From NCBI GenBank assembly GCA_949841365.1, contig CATKZI010000001.1, positions 310,001 through 374,000 on the forward strand: a DNA stretch of 64,000 nt. The letters run 5' to 3'. The notes below the pieces were generated by a model, which ran no database searches, was not told the DNA's origin, and saw only the letters and a program-made list of their open reading frames with translations. A program made the translations under genes and the position numbers. Positions within the stretch are counted from its first letter, which is position 1; the number at the start of each line of letters is the position of its first letter. This document shows positions 26,624-37,175 of the stretch, piece by piece. This DNA comes from an uncultured Candidatus Melainabacteria bacterium (lineage in GTDB: Bacteria; Cyanobacteriota; Vampirovibrionia; Gastranaerophilales; Gastranaerophilaceae).

Positions 26624-26649
26624 TTATATAACTCCTTAAGATAAAAAAA

Positions 26650-26723
<74 letters not shown>

Positions 26724-26822
26724 AAATCGTATTTAATTTACATTCCATATATTAACATAAAAATTTTTTCTTGCAAGAGGAAATTTTCCACTTATAATGA
26801 TTAGTGAAAGGAGTTTGTTAAT

Positions 26823-27583
26823 ATGAAAATGATTTATCGACTTGTCGGGGGGGGGGCACTCATAGCGTAACTCCTGCACGCTTGGGGTTTACTTTGGCTG
26901 AGGTATTGATTACTCTTGGTATTATTGGTGTCGTTGCTGCAATGACTATGCCTACACTAATGGCAAGCACTCAGAAAAAAGAATTACAAACTGGTCTGCA
27001 AAAAGCTTATTCAACTTTGAGTCAGGCGCTTATGATGTATGAGAATGATAACGGCTGGCCTGTCACATCATCTTTAGGTTATAACCAATTGAAACCTATC
27101 TTGATGAAATATATTAATACTGCTAAAGATTGCGGTAAAGGAACTGAAACTACCAATTTAGCTTGTATGCCAAATAAAGCGTATGTATCTGATCCTGACA
27201 ATTATAAAGATATTTATAAAACTTTTAACGGTAGAAGTAATATTAACTATTCAGCTTTTGATGACGGACAATTTGTGATGAATGACAATATGTTTGTAAT
27301 GATTGAAAATGCATATATTCCGGGGAATGCTAATACTTTACCTAACTTATGGATTTCAGTTGATGTAAACGGGTTTCATAAAAGGCCTAATCGTCTCGGG
27401 CAGGATTTGTTTATGTTTCAAATTATGGATGACGGTGCACTTTTGCCAATGGGTGCTCAGGGTACAAGGTTTTATAGTGAAACGGATGCTAATTGTTCAA
27501 GAACATCAACTAATAATATGAATGGTGCGGGGTGTACGGTAAAAGCATTGAATGATGAAAGTTTTTGGAAAGGTATGCCTTAA
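26823..27583 (+). CDS. Type IV pilin-like protein, frame broken at a G10 tract (phase-variable candidate)
   Basis: An ATG at 26823 with a strong AAAGGAG site starts a frame that runs MKMIYRLVGGG and stops at 26868 because the G tract at 26847-26856 has ten bases. With eleven (or eight) G the frame runs into a complete prepilin: LGFTLAEVLITLGIIG, with the G-F cleavage site and Glu at +5, then about 220 residues with late cysteines. Pilin-like proteins of this class form type IV pili or secretion pseudopili after cleavage by prepilin peptidase. In this assembly the gene is off. A TTG at 26882 keeps the second frame open but has no ribosome site. Confidence 0.8.
26847..26856 (+). repeat. G10 homopolymer tract in the prepilin gene
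   Basis: Ten G after ACTTGTC and before CA. It lies at codons 9-12 of the prepilin leader. Adding one base restores the full frame. Confidence 0.9.
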
Positions 27584-27627
27584 CAGTTATTTTTATTGTA
27601 TAATTTTCTTATAGAAAAGAGGAAATT

Positions 27628-30213
27628 ATGCTAAGCGGAAATGAAATTAGAAAATTATATTTAGATTACTTTAAAGATAAACATCAGCATACTGTGGTTG
27701 AAAGTTCAAGTCTTGTGCCTGACAACCCGACAGTACTTTTAACAACTGCCGGTATGTTGCAGTTTTTACCGATATTTTTGGGGATTGTAAAATCTCCGTA
27801 TGATCCTGCAAGAGCAACTTCTTGCCAAAAATGCGCAAGAGCGGGCGGAAAAGATTCTGATATTGAAAACGTAGGAAGAACTCCACGCCACCATACATTC
27901 TTTGAAATGCTCGGAAACTTCTCTTTCGGCGATTATTATAAAAAAGAAATTATTCCTTGGGCTTGGGAATTTGTTACCGAAGTTTTGAAATTGGATAAAG
28001 ACAGACTTTGGATTACTATTTTTGAAACAGATGACGAAGCTTATGATATCTGGAGAAGCGTTGGTGTTCCTGCAGAAAGAATTAAACGCAAAGGCAAAAA
28101 AGATAACTTCTGGGGACCTCCGGGGGCTTCGGGTTCTTGCGGACCTTGTTCTGAAATTCACTATGATTTGGGTGAAGATTTAAAATGTTCACCGGATTGC
28201 GGTATTGATACCTGCGAATGCGACAGATGGGTTGAGATTTGGAACTTGGTATTTACAGAACTTTATCAGGATGAAGAAGGCAACCAGTCACCTTTGGAAA
28301 GCAAAAACGTTGATACAGGCATGGGCTTGGAGCGTATTACAATGGTATGTCAGGGTGTTCGTTCAACTTTTGAAACAGACTTGTTAAAATCGATTATGGA
28401 TAAAGTTTGTGAAATGAGCGGTGTTCCTTACAAAAAATCCGAAAAAACAGATATTTCGCTTCGTATTATCACAGACCACGCAAGATGTGTAACATTCTTG
28501 ATTTCTGACGGTGTAATCCCCGGTAATGAAGGCAGAAGTTACGTTTTGAGAATGATTTTGCGCCGTGCTTTGCGTCACGGAAAAATCTTGGGAATGGATT
28601 TGCCGTTCTTGTATAAACTTGTTGATATAGTTGTTGAACATTACGGCGAAGCTTATCCGGATTTGGTTAAGAATAAGGCAAAAATTGTTGATACAATTAA
28701 AAAGGAAGAAGAACGTTTTGCAAAAACTCTTGACAGAGGTTACAAAATGCTTGACGAATTTATCGACAATAAGAAAGATATTGACGGTGAAAGCGCGTTC
28801 AAACTTTATGATACATTCGGCTTTCCGTTTGAATTGACAAAAGAAATCGCGGAAGAAAACGGTTTGAATGTTGACGAAGCAGGCTACAAACAGGCTATGC
28901 AGGAACAAAAAGACCGTGCAAAAGCTGCAACTGCAAAAATTTCAGTTACAGGCGATATCAAATATGCAAAAATTGAGGACGAAGTAGGTTCAACCGAGTT
29001 TGTCGGATATACGGAAAACGAATGTGATGCAAAAATCCTTGCTACAGTTGAGGGCGACGGATATGTTGATATTGTTTTGGACAAAACACCTTTCTACGCT
29101 GAATGCGGCGGTCAGACAGGTGACAGTGGTGTTATTGAAAACGATAATTTGAAAGCGGAAGTTTTAACAACATTTAAGGTAAACAAACTTGTTGTACATC
29201 GTTCAAAAGTTATCAACGGAGAAATTACAATCGGAGAAGCTGTTAAGGCGAAAATTGATGTTGCCCGCAGAGAAGAAATAAGACTTCATCACTCATCAGC
29301 TCACTTGTTGCAATCAGCTTTAATTAAGGTTCTTGGTGATGAAGTTCATCAGGCTGGTTCGCAGGTTGAAGAAAACAGAATGCGTTTTGACTTTACATTT
29401 TCACGTGCTATGACGCCTGAAGAAATCTTTAAAACAGAAGCTATTGTAAATAAATGGATTGCCGAAGGACTTGAAATTACGACTGAAGAAATGGATATTG
29501 AACAGGCAAAATTGACAGGTGCGACAGCATTGTTCGGTGAAAAATACGAAGATGTTGTAAGAGTTGTTTCAATGGGCAATGTTTCAAAAGAATTCTGTGC
29601 GGGAACTCACGCAAGAAATACAGGCGACCTTCGTTTGTTGAAAATTGTTTCAGAGGGTGCAATTGCGGCAGGTACAAGACGTATTGAAGTTGTTGTGGGT
29701 AAATCTGCATTTGAATTTATGAATGCAAAAGTTAAAGAAATCGACAAATTGTCTTTGATGTTCAAAGTTCATTATGATGAAGTTACAGAACGTGTTCAAA
29801 AGCTTCAGGATGAAAATCGCGAACTTACTAAACAGCTTGAAAAATTGAAAGAAGAAAATTCAAGAGCTAAATTTGCAACATTCTTGTCAAAAGCTCAAGA
29901 TATCGAAGGCGGAAAACTCTTTATTACAAAAATTGAAAATGTTGACGGCAATGCGATTAAAACAGGTATTGAGTTTATGTCACAAAAATTGGGTGAAAGC
30001 ATAATTGTTTTGGCTTCTGAAAAGACAGTCGCAGTAAAAGTTTCAGACAGTTTTGTTAAAAAAGGTGTTAACGCAGGCAAAATTGTTGGCGAAATTGCAA
30101 GAGCAACGGGTGCAAACGGCGGCGGACGTCCAAATTTTGCACAAGGCGGTGTAAAAGATGCCTCAAAACTTGATGAGGTTCTTGCAAAAGTTGAAGAGGA
30201 ACTAAAAAATTGA
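27628..30213 (+). CDS. alaS: Alanyl-tRNA synthetase
   Basis: This 861-residue enzyme charges tRNA-Ala. The class II core is clear ([43 protein letters not shown]). The editing domain that clears Ser/Gly-tRNA has HHSSAHLL and [11 protein letters not shown] as zinc-binding motifs, and a DHHA1-type end [11 protein letters not shown]. Length and domain order are normal. It starts after a GAGG site and is coupled to dut. Confidence 0.98.
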   Translation: MLSGNEIRKLYLDYFKDKHQHTVVESSSLVPDNPTVLLTTAGMLQFLPIFLGIVKSPYDPARATSCQKCARAGGKDSDIENVGRTPRHHTFFEMLGNFSFGDYYKKEIIPWAWEFVTEVLKLDKDRLWITIFETDDEAYDIWRSVGVPAERIKRKGKKDNFWGPPGASGSCGPCSEIHYDLGEDLKCSPDCGIDTCECDRWVEIWNLVFTELYQDEEGNQSPLESKNVDTGMGLERITMVCQGVRSTFETDLLKSIMDKVCEMSGVPYKKSEKTDISLRIITDHARCVTFLISDGVIPGNEGRSYVLRMILRRALRHGKILGMDLPFLYKLVDIVVEHYGEAYPDLVKNKAKIVDTIKKEEERFAKTLDRGYKMLDEFIDNKKDIDGESAFKLYDTFGFPFELTKEIAEENGLNVDEAGYKQAMQEQKDRAKAATAKISVTGDIKYAKIEDEVGSTEFVGYTENECDAKILATVEGDGYVDIVLDKTPFYAECGGQTGDSGVIENDNLKAEVLTTFKVNKLVVHRSKVINGEITIGEAVKAKIDVARREEIRLHHSSAHLLQSALIKVLGDEVHQAGSQVEENRMRFDFTFSRAMTPEEIFKTEAIVNKWIAEGLEITTEEMDIEQAKLTGATALFGEKYEDVVRVVSMGNVSKEFCAGTHARNTGDLRLLKIVSEGAIAAGTRRIEVVVGKSAFEFMNAKVKEIDKLSLMFKVHYDEVTERVQKLQDENRELTKQLEKLKEENSRAKFATFLSKAQDIEGGKLFITKIENVDGNAIKTGIEFMSQKLGESIIVLASEKTVAVKVSDSFVKKGVNAGKIVGEIARATGANGGGRPNFAQGGVKDASKLDEVLAKVEEELKN

Positions 30214-30647
30214 CAGTATTAAAAATTGAAAGATTAGAACACAATAAGTTTTTGCCAGAATATAAAACAGAGGGTGCGGCAGGAATGGACTTGTGTGCGG
30301 CAATTGCTGAACCCGTTACACTTAAACCGCTTGAAAGAACGTTAATTCCGACAGGTTTGAAAATTGAACTTGAACACGGGTATGAAGCTCAAATTAGACC
30401 GCGTTCGGGACTTTCTATCAAGCATGGAATTACGTTGATTAACTGTGTCGGAACGATTGATGAGGATTACAGGGGTGAGGTTTGCGTGCCTGTGGTTAAT
30501 CTTTCAAACGAAACTTATACAATTCAGCCTGATGAAAGAATTGCGCAAATGGTTATTGCACGTGTTGAGCAGGCAGAAATTAAGGTTGCTGTTGAACTGA
30601 CACAAACCTCGCGCGGTGACGGCGGTTTTGGTTCTACAGGCAAATAA
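30210..30647 (+). CDS. dut: dUTP diphosphatase
   Basis: This 145-residue enzyme removes dUTP and makes dUMP for dTTP synthesis. All five trimeric dUTPase motifs are visible: [43 protein letters not shown] and [10 protein letters not shown]. The start codon is TTG at 30210, overlapping the alaS stop (TTGA), with GAGGAA upstream; no ATG is available before motif 1. Confidence 0.97.
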   Translation: MTVLKIERLEHNKFLPEYKTEGAAGMDLCAAIAEPVTLKPLERTLIPTGLKIELEHGYEAQIRPRSGLSIKHGITLINCVGTIDEDYRGEVCVPVVNLSNETYTIQPDERIAQMVIARVEQAEIKVAVELTQTSRGDGGFGSTGK

Positions 30648-30670
30648 AAAGAGCCGAAAGGCTCTTTTTT
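30646..30670 (+). terminator. Intrinsic terminator after dut
   Basis: Stem AAAAAGAGCC / GGCTCTTTTT with a GAAA loop and T run. Confidence 0.87.
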
Positions 30671-30695
30671 AATATCGAGGAAATTTGAGGAATAA

Positions 30696-30842
30696 TTATT
30701 TTTGAGGGTTAAAGACTGAAATATCTTTCAAGTCTTTTAACGCAAAATTTGTATTGATATCCGTTATAGAATTTGATTTTTCATTATTTTGTTTTGTCCA
30801 GTAATCCGCAGGTAATTGCGGATATTTAATTTCGTTTCCCAT
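30696..30842 (-). CDS. Possible 48-residue protein
   Basis: The minus strand holds an ATG-led frame, MGNEIKYPQLPADYWTKQNN, 48 residues in all and ending FNPQK. Composition and codon choice look like local genes and no other gene covers this gap. There is no clear ribosome site, and a weak -10-like TATACA lies four bases before the ATG. No signal peptide and no known family. Confidence 0.4.
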   Translation of the reverse strand: MGNEIKYPQLPADYWTKQNNEKSNSITDINTNFALKDLKDISVFNPQK

Positions 30843-30894
30843 ATTCTGTATAACGGCATTTTTGCAGAAAACTTTGATTTTATGTTAACTTTTG

Positions 30895-33111
30895 TTACAA
30901 ACGTTTAATTGTAAGAAGCATGTCATTCGGTACGAAGTAATCTTTTACACCGTAGTTTGCGTTTACAAATAAAAATTCTACTGTTTCATCATGGTCAATA
31001 TTAATATCATCAAAAGGTATGCTGATATCTACGAATTTATCATAGACTGTTTGAATATTTTTTGGCGATGCAATTGCCCAGAGGTTATTTGGAATTGCTT
31101 TTACAAGTCTTACGAGGTTAATTTCATTTTCATAAATTGAAACTTGAAGTTCGTTGTGGAATTTTTCTTTGCAAATCGGCAGAATGCTTTCGTTTTTTTG
31201 AATAATTCTGATGGGCGACAGTGACTGTTTTTTATCTCTGTTTCGCATATAGATGTACATTTGGTTAACCTGTTTTGATAAAATATTATCTTTAATATAT
31301 TCGTTAATGTAACATCTGATATAGAGGTTATCTTTGTCATAACCAAAACAGATTTTGTCGTAGAACTTATCCTCTTTGAGAACAGGTCCGTCAGGAATTT
31401 TTATACATCCCGCATTAAGCCAGCTCCCGTCATCATGGTCTTTTCCGTCAAGAATCGGAGTGAATTCACCTTTCGGGTATCTTGAAGGTTTTGCGATTGC
31501 CGATAAAAGCGGCGTGTCAAGATATTCGGGGGTTTCTAAATCCAAATACCGATAGATATTTTTTAAGTGTTCTCTGAAAAGGTAATCAAAAATATTGTCA
31601 CGTCCCGAGTCGTTTGGCTCACCGTACCACCAGAACCAGTCAGAACCCTCGCAGATAAACAGTTCGCGTCTTGCAGTTTCAATGTTTGGATTTAGCGGAT
31701 TTTTTTTGACGTAAGCCGAAAAATCATCTCTAACTTGTTTTAAATATCTCCAAGCAAGATTTTTTAACGGTTCATCAATCCAGAGTTTAAAGTTTCTGTT
31801 GACCCATGAACCTGAACATATTTTGTTTAAAGGTTTTTGGGTATCTTTTTCAAGGTAGTCACTTATTAAGACTGTTTCTAAAGTTTCATCTTCTTCAATA
31901 AGTTTATAAAGAGTGTTTAAGAAAACTGCACCGTCTGCAGAATATCTTTCCCAACAGTTTTCGCCGTCCATTGCAATTGTCAAAAGGTGGTTGTTGTCAG
32001 GTGAAGAAAGCAGTTTGCTTTGAGCAACTTTAATTCTGTCATACAAATCATTAGCTGCACCTTGAGGAGTGTGGTTAGGATATTCAAAACTTATAAGGCT
32101 CGGGATAAGTGAATCTCTGAAAATAATTTTTGTATCATTGTAGTTGTAAGTTTTGAATAAGTGATACGGGTCTTCCATGTGTCCTCTGAAATCTCTTGCG
32201 AATTCAAAGTTTATTGATTCCGATAAAATCCCCTCATCAGAAACCGTCCAATTTATGCCCAATTCTTTAAACATATTCATAACTTTTGAGCTTATGCAAT
32301 GTTCTGACGGCCAAATACCTTTCGGGCGTTTGCCGAAAATTTCTTCAATTCTGTCAAGTGCTGATTTTGTCTGCATTCTTGCATCAAGTTCCATTTTTAA
32401 ATTATCAGGAAGTTCACTTGTTGACGATTTTTTCACGCTGTTAATATCGAGCAGAATAGGCAAAATCGGATGGTAATAAGGACTTGTTGTAATTTCAATT
32501 TTTCCTTTTTCAAGACATTTTTTGTAAGCAGGAATAATGTGTCTGATGATATCTCTTTGAATATCAATGATTTTAATTCTGTCTTGAATTGTGTAATTTT
32601 TTCCTTTTTTAAACAGTTTTTTTAATTCGGGATATTTATTTTTATAAATCGGGTCAGACCAAACAAGGTTGAAAAGTGCTGTTAAATCCGCATATTCCTG
32701 ATCCGTAAAAATACTTATATCATTACCGGAGCTTGCCTGATATTTTTGATAAAGTCTGTTATATTCAGCGTTTGGCAAAATCATAGAGTGATAATTTGCA
32801 TCAAAAAAGTTATTTATAATAAATTCTTTATCATCATCGGTTAAATTTTTTGTGATAGTAATTCTTGAATGAATATCATGCAGTCCGTTTTCGCCGTAAT
32901 CAATTAAAGCATCAAGAAGAACCGGAACAAGGTTAAAGTTTAATTTAAGGTTTTTAAACTTATCAACAATTGTCACCATATCAAGGTAGTCTTTAACGGC
33001 ATGCAGTCTGACCCATGGCATTAAATAATCACCCCGAGGTGTTAATTGATAAACGGGCTGGTGCATGTGCCAATAGAATGCAATCGATAACTTTTTGTTT
33101 TGACTCATCAT
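30895..33111 (-). CDS. Glycoside hydrolase family 57 protein
   Basis: A 738-residue GH57-type protein (alpha-amylase, 4-alpha-glucanotransferase or amylopullulanase group). It opens with YWHMHQPVYQ, the first GH57 signature, and has the acidic GIWPSEHCIS (nucleophile region) and AMDGENCWERY. The C-terminal 180 residues are beta-rich and may bind carbohydrate. No signal peptide, so it probably acts on cytoplasmic glycogen-like glucan. The start is MMSQ at 33111 or the next ATG at 33108; no good ribosome site separates them. Confidence 0.85.
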   Translation of the reverse strand: MMSQNKKLSIAFYWHMHQPVYQLTPRGDYLMPWVRLHAVKDYLDMVTIVDKFKNLKLNFNLVPVLLDALIDYGENGLHDIHSRITITKNLTDDDKEFIINNFFDANYHSMILPNAEYNRLYQKYQASSGNDISIFTDQEYADLTALFNLVWSDPIYKNKYPELKKLFKKGKNYTIQDRIKIIDIQRDIIRHIIPAYKKCLEKGKIEITTSPYYHPILPILLDINSVKKSSTSELPDNLKMELDARMQTKSALDRIEEIFGKRPKGIWPSEHCISSKVMNMFKELGINWTVSDEGILSESINFEFARDFRGHMEDPYHLFKTYNYNDTKIIFRDSLIPSLISFEYPNHTPQGAANDLYDRIKVAQSKLLSSPDNNHLLTIAMDGENCWERYSADGAVFLNTLYKLIEEDETLETVLISDYLEKDTQKPLNKICSGSWVNRNFKLWIDEPLKNLAWRYLKQVRDDFSAYVKKNPLNPNIETARRELFICEGSDWFWWYGEPNDSGRDNIFDYLFREHLKNIYRYLDLETPEYLDTPLLSAIAKPSRYPKGEFTPILDGKDHDDGSWLNAGCIKIPDGPVLKEDKFYDKICFGYDKDNLYIRCYINEYIKDNILSKQVNQMYIYMRNRDKKQSLSPIRIIQKNESILPICKEKFHNELQVSIYENEINLVRLVKAIPNNLWAIASPKNIQTVYDKFVDISIPFDDINIDHDETVEFLFVNANYGVKDYFVPNDMLLTIKRL

Positions 33112-33179
33112 TATACTTCTGATTGTAACAAAAATTTGTTTAAATAGCAAAAAATATTTTTATAAGTTTTCATGTGCGT

Positions 33180-34226
33180 ATGAAAATAAATTCTGTAAAT
33201 AATTTTTGTTTTAATCTTCCTCAATATCGGGGGGGGGGCACCTCTGCGCAAAATATACAAAATCGAGGGTTTGATTACAGTTTAACTGAAACTATCGGCA
33301 GAAGTCAGGTAAATTTTACAGGTAAAAAAGATAAAATATATCAAGAATATGACAGAATGTTTATTGATACTGTTGCTCAAAATTTGAGATTGTCAGATGA
33401 AGATAAACAAAGACTTACTGATAATATAAATACTTTTCTAAAAGCTAACGGATATAAATCGCTTGAAGCCATAGCAGGTGATAAAAATTATGAGCTGCAA
33501 GCTGATTTTATTTCTGAATTAGGTGATGATATATGCCAATCTGATTTTGATTATAATATTCTGTCAGATACTTTTCAGGAAAGAATGTACTATGACGGTC
33601 AATATAATCCCGAAGTAGATTTATATGAAAAGGATTATGAAGTCTTTGACCATATTTTAGATAAATATGATATGAATGTTGATAGAAAAGCTGAAATTTT
33701 TGATGTGCTAAAAATGCATGCTGATTGCTTGGGCGGTGAAACTGTTTTTGATTTGTTTAAACCGGAAAATAAACCGTCAGTTTTAATGGATTTGGTCAAA
33801 GAGCAATTACAGCTTGATGATGATTTAGCTACAAACTTACTTATAGATTTTGGGTTGATGGCACAAAAAGATGATGAAGCTCGTCGGGAAGGAATTTATC
33901 CCTGGAAAATGACTGCTTTGATGAATGAGCAGGCAAAAGATGAAGCAATAGCCTGTGAAATAATCGGTGAATATGATTTGGAAGGCGATGAATTCTATGA
34001 AGGTGATATAGAGGATGACGACGAATTTGACGATGATGATGAAGTTGAAGACTCAAAAAGCACTATGGAAGAAATTGCCGAACAACTCAACAGACGCCGT
34101 GATGGTGTGAGTGTTGAACAGATTTCTTATGAGCTTATGGAAAAATACGATTTGCCGTCGGAAGCCTATGAATTCATAAAAAATACTATTTATAAATATG
34201 ATTCTGAAGAATTGGCTGATGATTAA
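33180..34226 (+). CDS. Acidic hypothetical protein with an in-frame G10 tract
   Basis: A 348-residue protein starting MKINSVNNFCFNLPQYR. The G10 tract at 33229-33238 encodes R17-G-G-G and is in frame here. A SQVNFTGKK motif follows near residue 45; this kind of short N-terminal NFTGK segment is shared by many proteins of the suspected lineage, by my recollection only. The middle is helical and acidic, with a very acidic run near residue 280 (EDDDEFDDDDEVED). I do not recognise a domain. Gaining or losing one G would stop translation within about 20 codons. Start chosen at ATG 33180; a GTG six bases earlier is possible. Confidence 0.65.
   Translation: MKINSVNNFCFNLPQYRGGGTSAQNIQNRGFDYSLTETIGRSQVNFTGKKDKIYQEYDRMFIDTVAQNLRLSDEDKQRLTDNINTFLKANGYKSLEAIAGDKNYELQADFISELGDDICQSDFDYNILSDTFQERMYYDGQYNPEVDLYEKDYEVFDHILDKYDMNVDRKAEIFDVLKMHADCLGGETVFDLFKPENKPSVLMDLVKEQLQLDDDLATNLLIDFGLMAQKDDEARREGIYPWKMTALMNEQAKDEAIACEIIGEYDLEGDEFYEGDIEDDDEFDDDDEVEDSKSTMEEIAEQLNRRRDGVSVEQISYELMEKYDLPSEAYEFIKNTIYKYDSEELADD
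33229..33238 (+). repeat. G10 homopolymer tract, in frame
   Basis: Ten G after ATATC and before CACC, at codons 17-20. Eleven or nine G both lead to early stop codons. Confidence 0.9.
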
Positions 34227-34495
34227 ACATTGTGCATGTTATCAAAAATTTCTTTGCGCTGAACCCAAATTTCCAAACCGAGTTTTTCGCCTGTTTGAGT
34301 TAAAGCATCTTTGATTTCTTTGAAACTGCTTTTTGATGCCGAAATATTACACAGCATAAACATTACAAAATGTCCCTGCATCAATGTTTGTTTGATATCT
34401 TCAATATTAACTTCATGTTCAGCAAGTACGTTAACAACCGCTGCTACAATACCGATTTTATCTACGCCTTGTACCGTAATAATTATCTGTGACAT
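34223..34495 (-). CDS. ACT-domain protein (UPF0237-like)
   Basis: A 90-residue single ACT domain: IIITVQGVDKIGIVAAVVNVLAEHEVNI, split by turns, then LMQGHFVMFMLCNI. ACT domains bind amino acids or act as regulatory subunits. In many genomes this family is next to a DUF711 protein; that gene is absent here. It lies just downstream of the alanine symporter on the same strand and may be co-transcribed. Confidence 0.85.
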   Translation of the reverse strand: MSQIIITVQGVDKIGIVAAVVNVLAEHEVNIEDIKQTLMQGHFVMFMLCNISASKSSFKEIKDALTQTGEKLGLEIWVQRKEIFDNMHNV

Positions 34496-34509
34496 TATTT
34501 AGCCCTTTT

Positions 34510-36024
34510 TTATTTCATTCCTACTAATTTACCAATACTATGTCTTTTACAGTAATCTTTAAAGTCTGCATTAATTTCAGGTGACAACAAATATAATGCA
34601 ATAATGTTAGGAACAGACATTGCAATCATCATAGCGTCTGTAATATTGATTACTGATGCAACGTTCATTGCAGAACCTACAACGATGAATAAACAGTAAA
34701 TCACGTCGAATGACAAATTACGTTTGTGACCTTCACCAACTAAGAATGTCCACGCTTTTTGTCCGTAGTATGCCCAAGAAATCAATGTTGATAAAGCGAA
34801 AAGAATTACAACAACCGATAAAATATATGGGAAGAACGAAATTACTGATTGGAAAGCTGAACTTGCAAGTTCAATACCTGAAATTTGTCCGACCTGTGTT
34901 TGATCCAAAATTCCCGAAAATACAATTGCGAATGAAGTTAACAAGCATAAAATACCTGTTAATAAAGTTTCTAATAATGCTACAAAACCTTGCGAAATCG
35001 GTTCATTAGTTTTAACAGTTGCATAAGCAATAGCAGCAGCACCTGTACCTGCTTCATTTGACTGAACCGAACGTCTTAAACCTATGATAATTGTTCCGAA
35101 AACACCACCCGCTACAGCATGCGGCGAGAATGCTTCTCTGATAATTAAAGCAATTGCATGCGGAATATGAACGAAGTTTGCAAGGATTACAATCAAACCT
35201 GCACCGATATATAAAAAGCACATTGCTGGAACTAGTATTGTTGTAATTTTAGAAATACTTTTGATACCGTCAACAACAGCAAGCCAAACCAGAACTGCGA
35301 TTATAACCCCGAACACCCACGCATAACCGTTCATGAAACTGTGTTCTCCGCCTGTAATTAATATAAGCTGGTGAGCAGACTGGTTGATTTGAATCATGTT
35401 TCCGCCTGTAATAGCACCGCCGATACAAAGAACAGCGAAAATTGCAGACAATGGCTGACCTAACCATCTCATTTTTTTGCGTGTCAAACCGTGAGCGATA
35501 TAGTGCATCGGACCGCCCGATACAGTACCGTCAAGGTTGAAACGTCTGTATTTAACGGCTAATGATGCTTCGATAAATTTGATAGACATTCCTAAAAACG
35601 CACCTGCAAAAATCCAGAATGCAGCACCCGGGCCGCCTATTGAAATCGAAATTGCAACACCGGCGATACTTCCGATACCGATAGTTCCCGACAATGCTGT
35701 AGCAAGTGCCTGAAATGATGAAACTTCACCGTTTGAATCATCAGAGTTCTTATCGGCAGGTTTTGCAACAACATCAATTGCATGTTTCAAGCCCCAGACA
35801 GAAACTCCTTTGAAAAATATTGTAAAAAATATACCTGCGAACAAAATCCAGAAAATGATAATCGGTACATTTGACCCGAAGAAATTAACAGGATAAAAAA
35901 TCACATTCGCCACTGCATCTGATACGGGCGCAATGTGTTTATCCATAAACGCATCCACATTAAAAGCAAAAGCTTGCTGGATGTTAAATAAAAGTGTCAA
36001 AAGTACGATTAAAAATTTGTTCAT
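34510..36024 (-). CDS. Sodium:alanine symporter family protein (AGCS)
   Basis: A 504-residue transporter with about ten membrane helices. The family signature GTIGIGSIAGVAISISIGGPG is visible in two parts around residues 125-145, followed by FIEASLAVKYR and SGGPMHYI, and NEAGTGAAAIAYA. It should bring alanine or glycine in with sodium. The N-terminus (KFLIVLLTLLFNIQQAFA) resembles a signal peptide, which some family members have. I chose the ATG at 36024 because AAAGGA precedes it; the longer frame has no support. Confidence 0.93.
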   Translation of the reverse strand: MNKFLIVLLTLLFNIQQAFAFNVDAFMDKHIAPVSDAVANVIFYPVNFFGSNVPIIIFWILFAGIFFTIFFKGVSVWGLKHAIDVVAKPADKNSDDSNGEVSSFQALATALSGTIGIGSIAGVAISISIGGPGAAFWIFAGAFLGMSIKFIEASLAVKYRRFNLDGTVSGGPMHYIAHGLTRKKMRWLGQPLSAIFAVLCIGGAITGGNMIQINQSAHQLILITGGEHSFMNGYAWVFGVIIAVLVWLAVVDGIKSISKITTILVPAMCFLYIGAGLIVILANFVHIPHAIALIIREAFSPHAVAGGVFGTIIIGLRRSVQSNEAGTGAAAIAYATVKTNEPISQGFVALLETLLTGILCLLTSFAIVFSGILDQTQVGQISGIELASSAFQSVISFFPYILSVVVILFALSTLISWAYYGQKAWTFLVGEGHKRNLSFDVIYCLFIVVGSAMNVASVINITDAMMIAMSVPNIIALYLLSPEINADFKDYCKRHSIGKLVGMK

Positions 36025-36094
36025 AAAAATCCTTTCAAGGGTAAAACCAACTTTTATAATTGTAGCAGAAACATGAAAAACAAGAGTCAAATGG

Positions 36095-37129
36095 TTACAA
36101 AATCTTAAAGATTTGTTGCAAATAGTTATCTGCGCAACTTTGGGGCGTGAGTGTGCTGATAGTGGTGAAAGCTTTCTTGCGCAAGGCTTTGCGCTCATCA
36201 AGAGTCAGAGAATTTATCTTATCAAGGGTTTGTTTAATATTTTCAGGTTCTGTCAAAAATCCGTTTTCGCCGTCGATTATAATTCCGTCTATGCCGTCAT
36301 TTTTTGTGCAGACGGTAATACAGCCTTGCGACATGGCTTCTAAGTAAACCATACCAAAAGTTTCGCCTATACTCGGCAGAATAAAAACATCTGCTTTGCG
36401 CATCTCATCCAATACTTTTTCTTGCGGAAGCCGGCCTGTAAAAGTTACGTTTTTATCAAGTTTTTCAAGACTTTTGCGAAGTTTTCCGCCGCCGATTACG
36501 GTCAGCTCGTAATTTCCTTTGCAGGCTTTTATTACTTTATCAATATTTTTACGTTTTTTAAAGTTTGCACAGGTTAAAACTTTGATTTTATCGTGGTTTT
36601 CACGTGCTATTTGTTGTGGCGCGGAAATCCCAGATGGCGCGACAAAAGTTTTTCCTTTGAATTCGGGAAAAAGTTTCAGCAGCTTTTTTTGTATTACATA
36701 AGAGCGGCAGGCAATAACTTTTGCATTTGTTAATGCAGTTTTCAGCCGTTTTTTAAAATGGAATTTATATAAAGGATTTGTCAAAACTTCCAAATCAGAA
36801 TTGTGTATCCCTGCAACAAACGGCACTCCCAGTTTATCGGCATATAAAATTCCCGACGGCATGTGCGCGATTACGAGGTCGTATTCTTTATTTATCGGCG
36901 GAATTTCCCAAAACGGCGTCCAAAAATTAAGGTTTAAGACATTTCCATATTGACCTGATTTGTAAAACGGTTTTCCGCGCAAAAAAGAGTTCAATATGAA
37001 ATTCGGTTTTATAACATCAACCTCGTGCCCTGCCTTTTGCCATTCCGTGACAAAAGACAAAAGTGTCCGCGGAGTTGTTTTTTCACTTTCTTTTACGGGA
37101 TATAAATCTGTTATAAAAAGAATTTTCAT
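36095..37129 (-). CDS. GT4-type glycosyltransferase
   Basis: A 344-residue GT-B fold enzyme. It begins KILFITDLYPV and contains APSGI, FTGRLPQEKV and the donor-site segment ILPSIGETFGMVYLEAMSQG with the E-x7-E pattern of family 4. It probably adds a sugar to a lipid or surface glycan; donor and acceptor are unknown. The ATG at 37129 is set by a -10 box six bases upstream. Confidence 0.88.
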   Translation of the reverse strand: MKILFITDLYPVKESEKTTPRTLLSFVTEWQKAGHEVDVIKPNFILNSFLRGKPFYKSGQYGNVLNLNFWTPFWEIPPINKEYDLVIAHMPSGILYADKLGVPFVAGIHNSDLEVLTNPLYKFHFKKRLKTALTNAKVIACRSYVIQKKLLKLFPEFKGKTFVAPSGISAPQQIARENHDKIKVLTCANFKKRKNIDKVIKACKGNYELTVIGGGKLRKSLEKLDKNVTFTGRLPQEKVLDEMRKADVFILPSIGETFGMVYLEAMSQGCITVCTKNDGIDGIIIDGENGFLTEPENIKQTLDKINSLTLDERKALRKKAFTTISTLTPQSCADNYLQQIFKIL

Positions 37130-37135
37130 AAATGA

Positions 37136-37141
37136 ATTATA
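37136..37141 (-). promoter_or_regulatory. -10 box of a predicted leaderless promoter
   Basis: Minus strand: GGGCTATAAT ends six bases (TCATTT) before the GT4 ATG. The divergent gene at 37188 has the same arrangement. Confidence 0.6.
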
Positions 37142-37175
37142 GCCCAATCAGCTTGTCTTGTAAATCTTTTTGGGT

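Noticed and set aside
26882-27583. A prepilin gene starting at TTG 26882
   Set aside because: The TTG has no ribosome site and would remove most of the leader. The ATG at 26823 has a perfect AAAGGAG, so the gene is better explained as frame-broken at the G tract.
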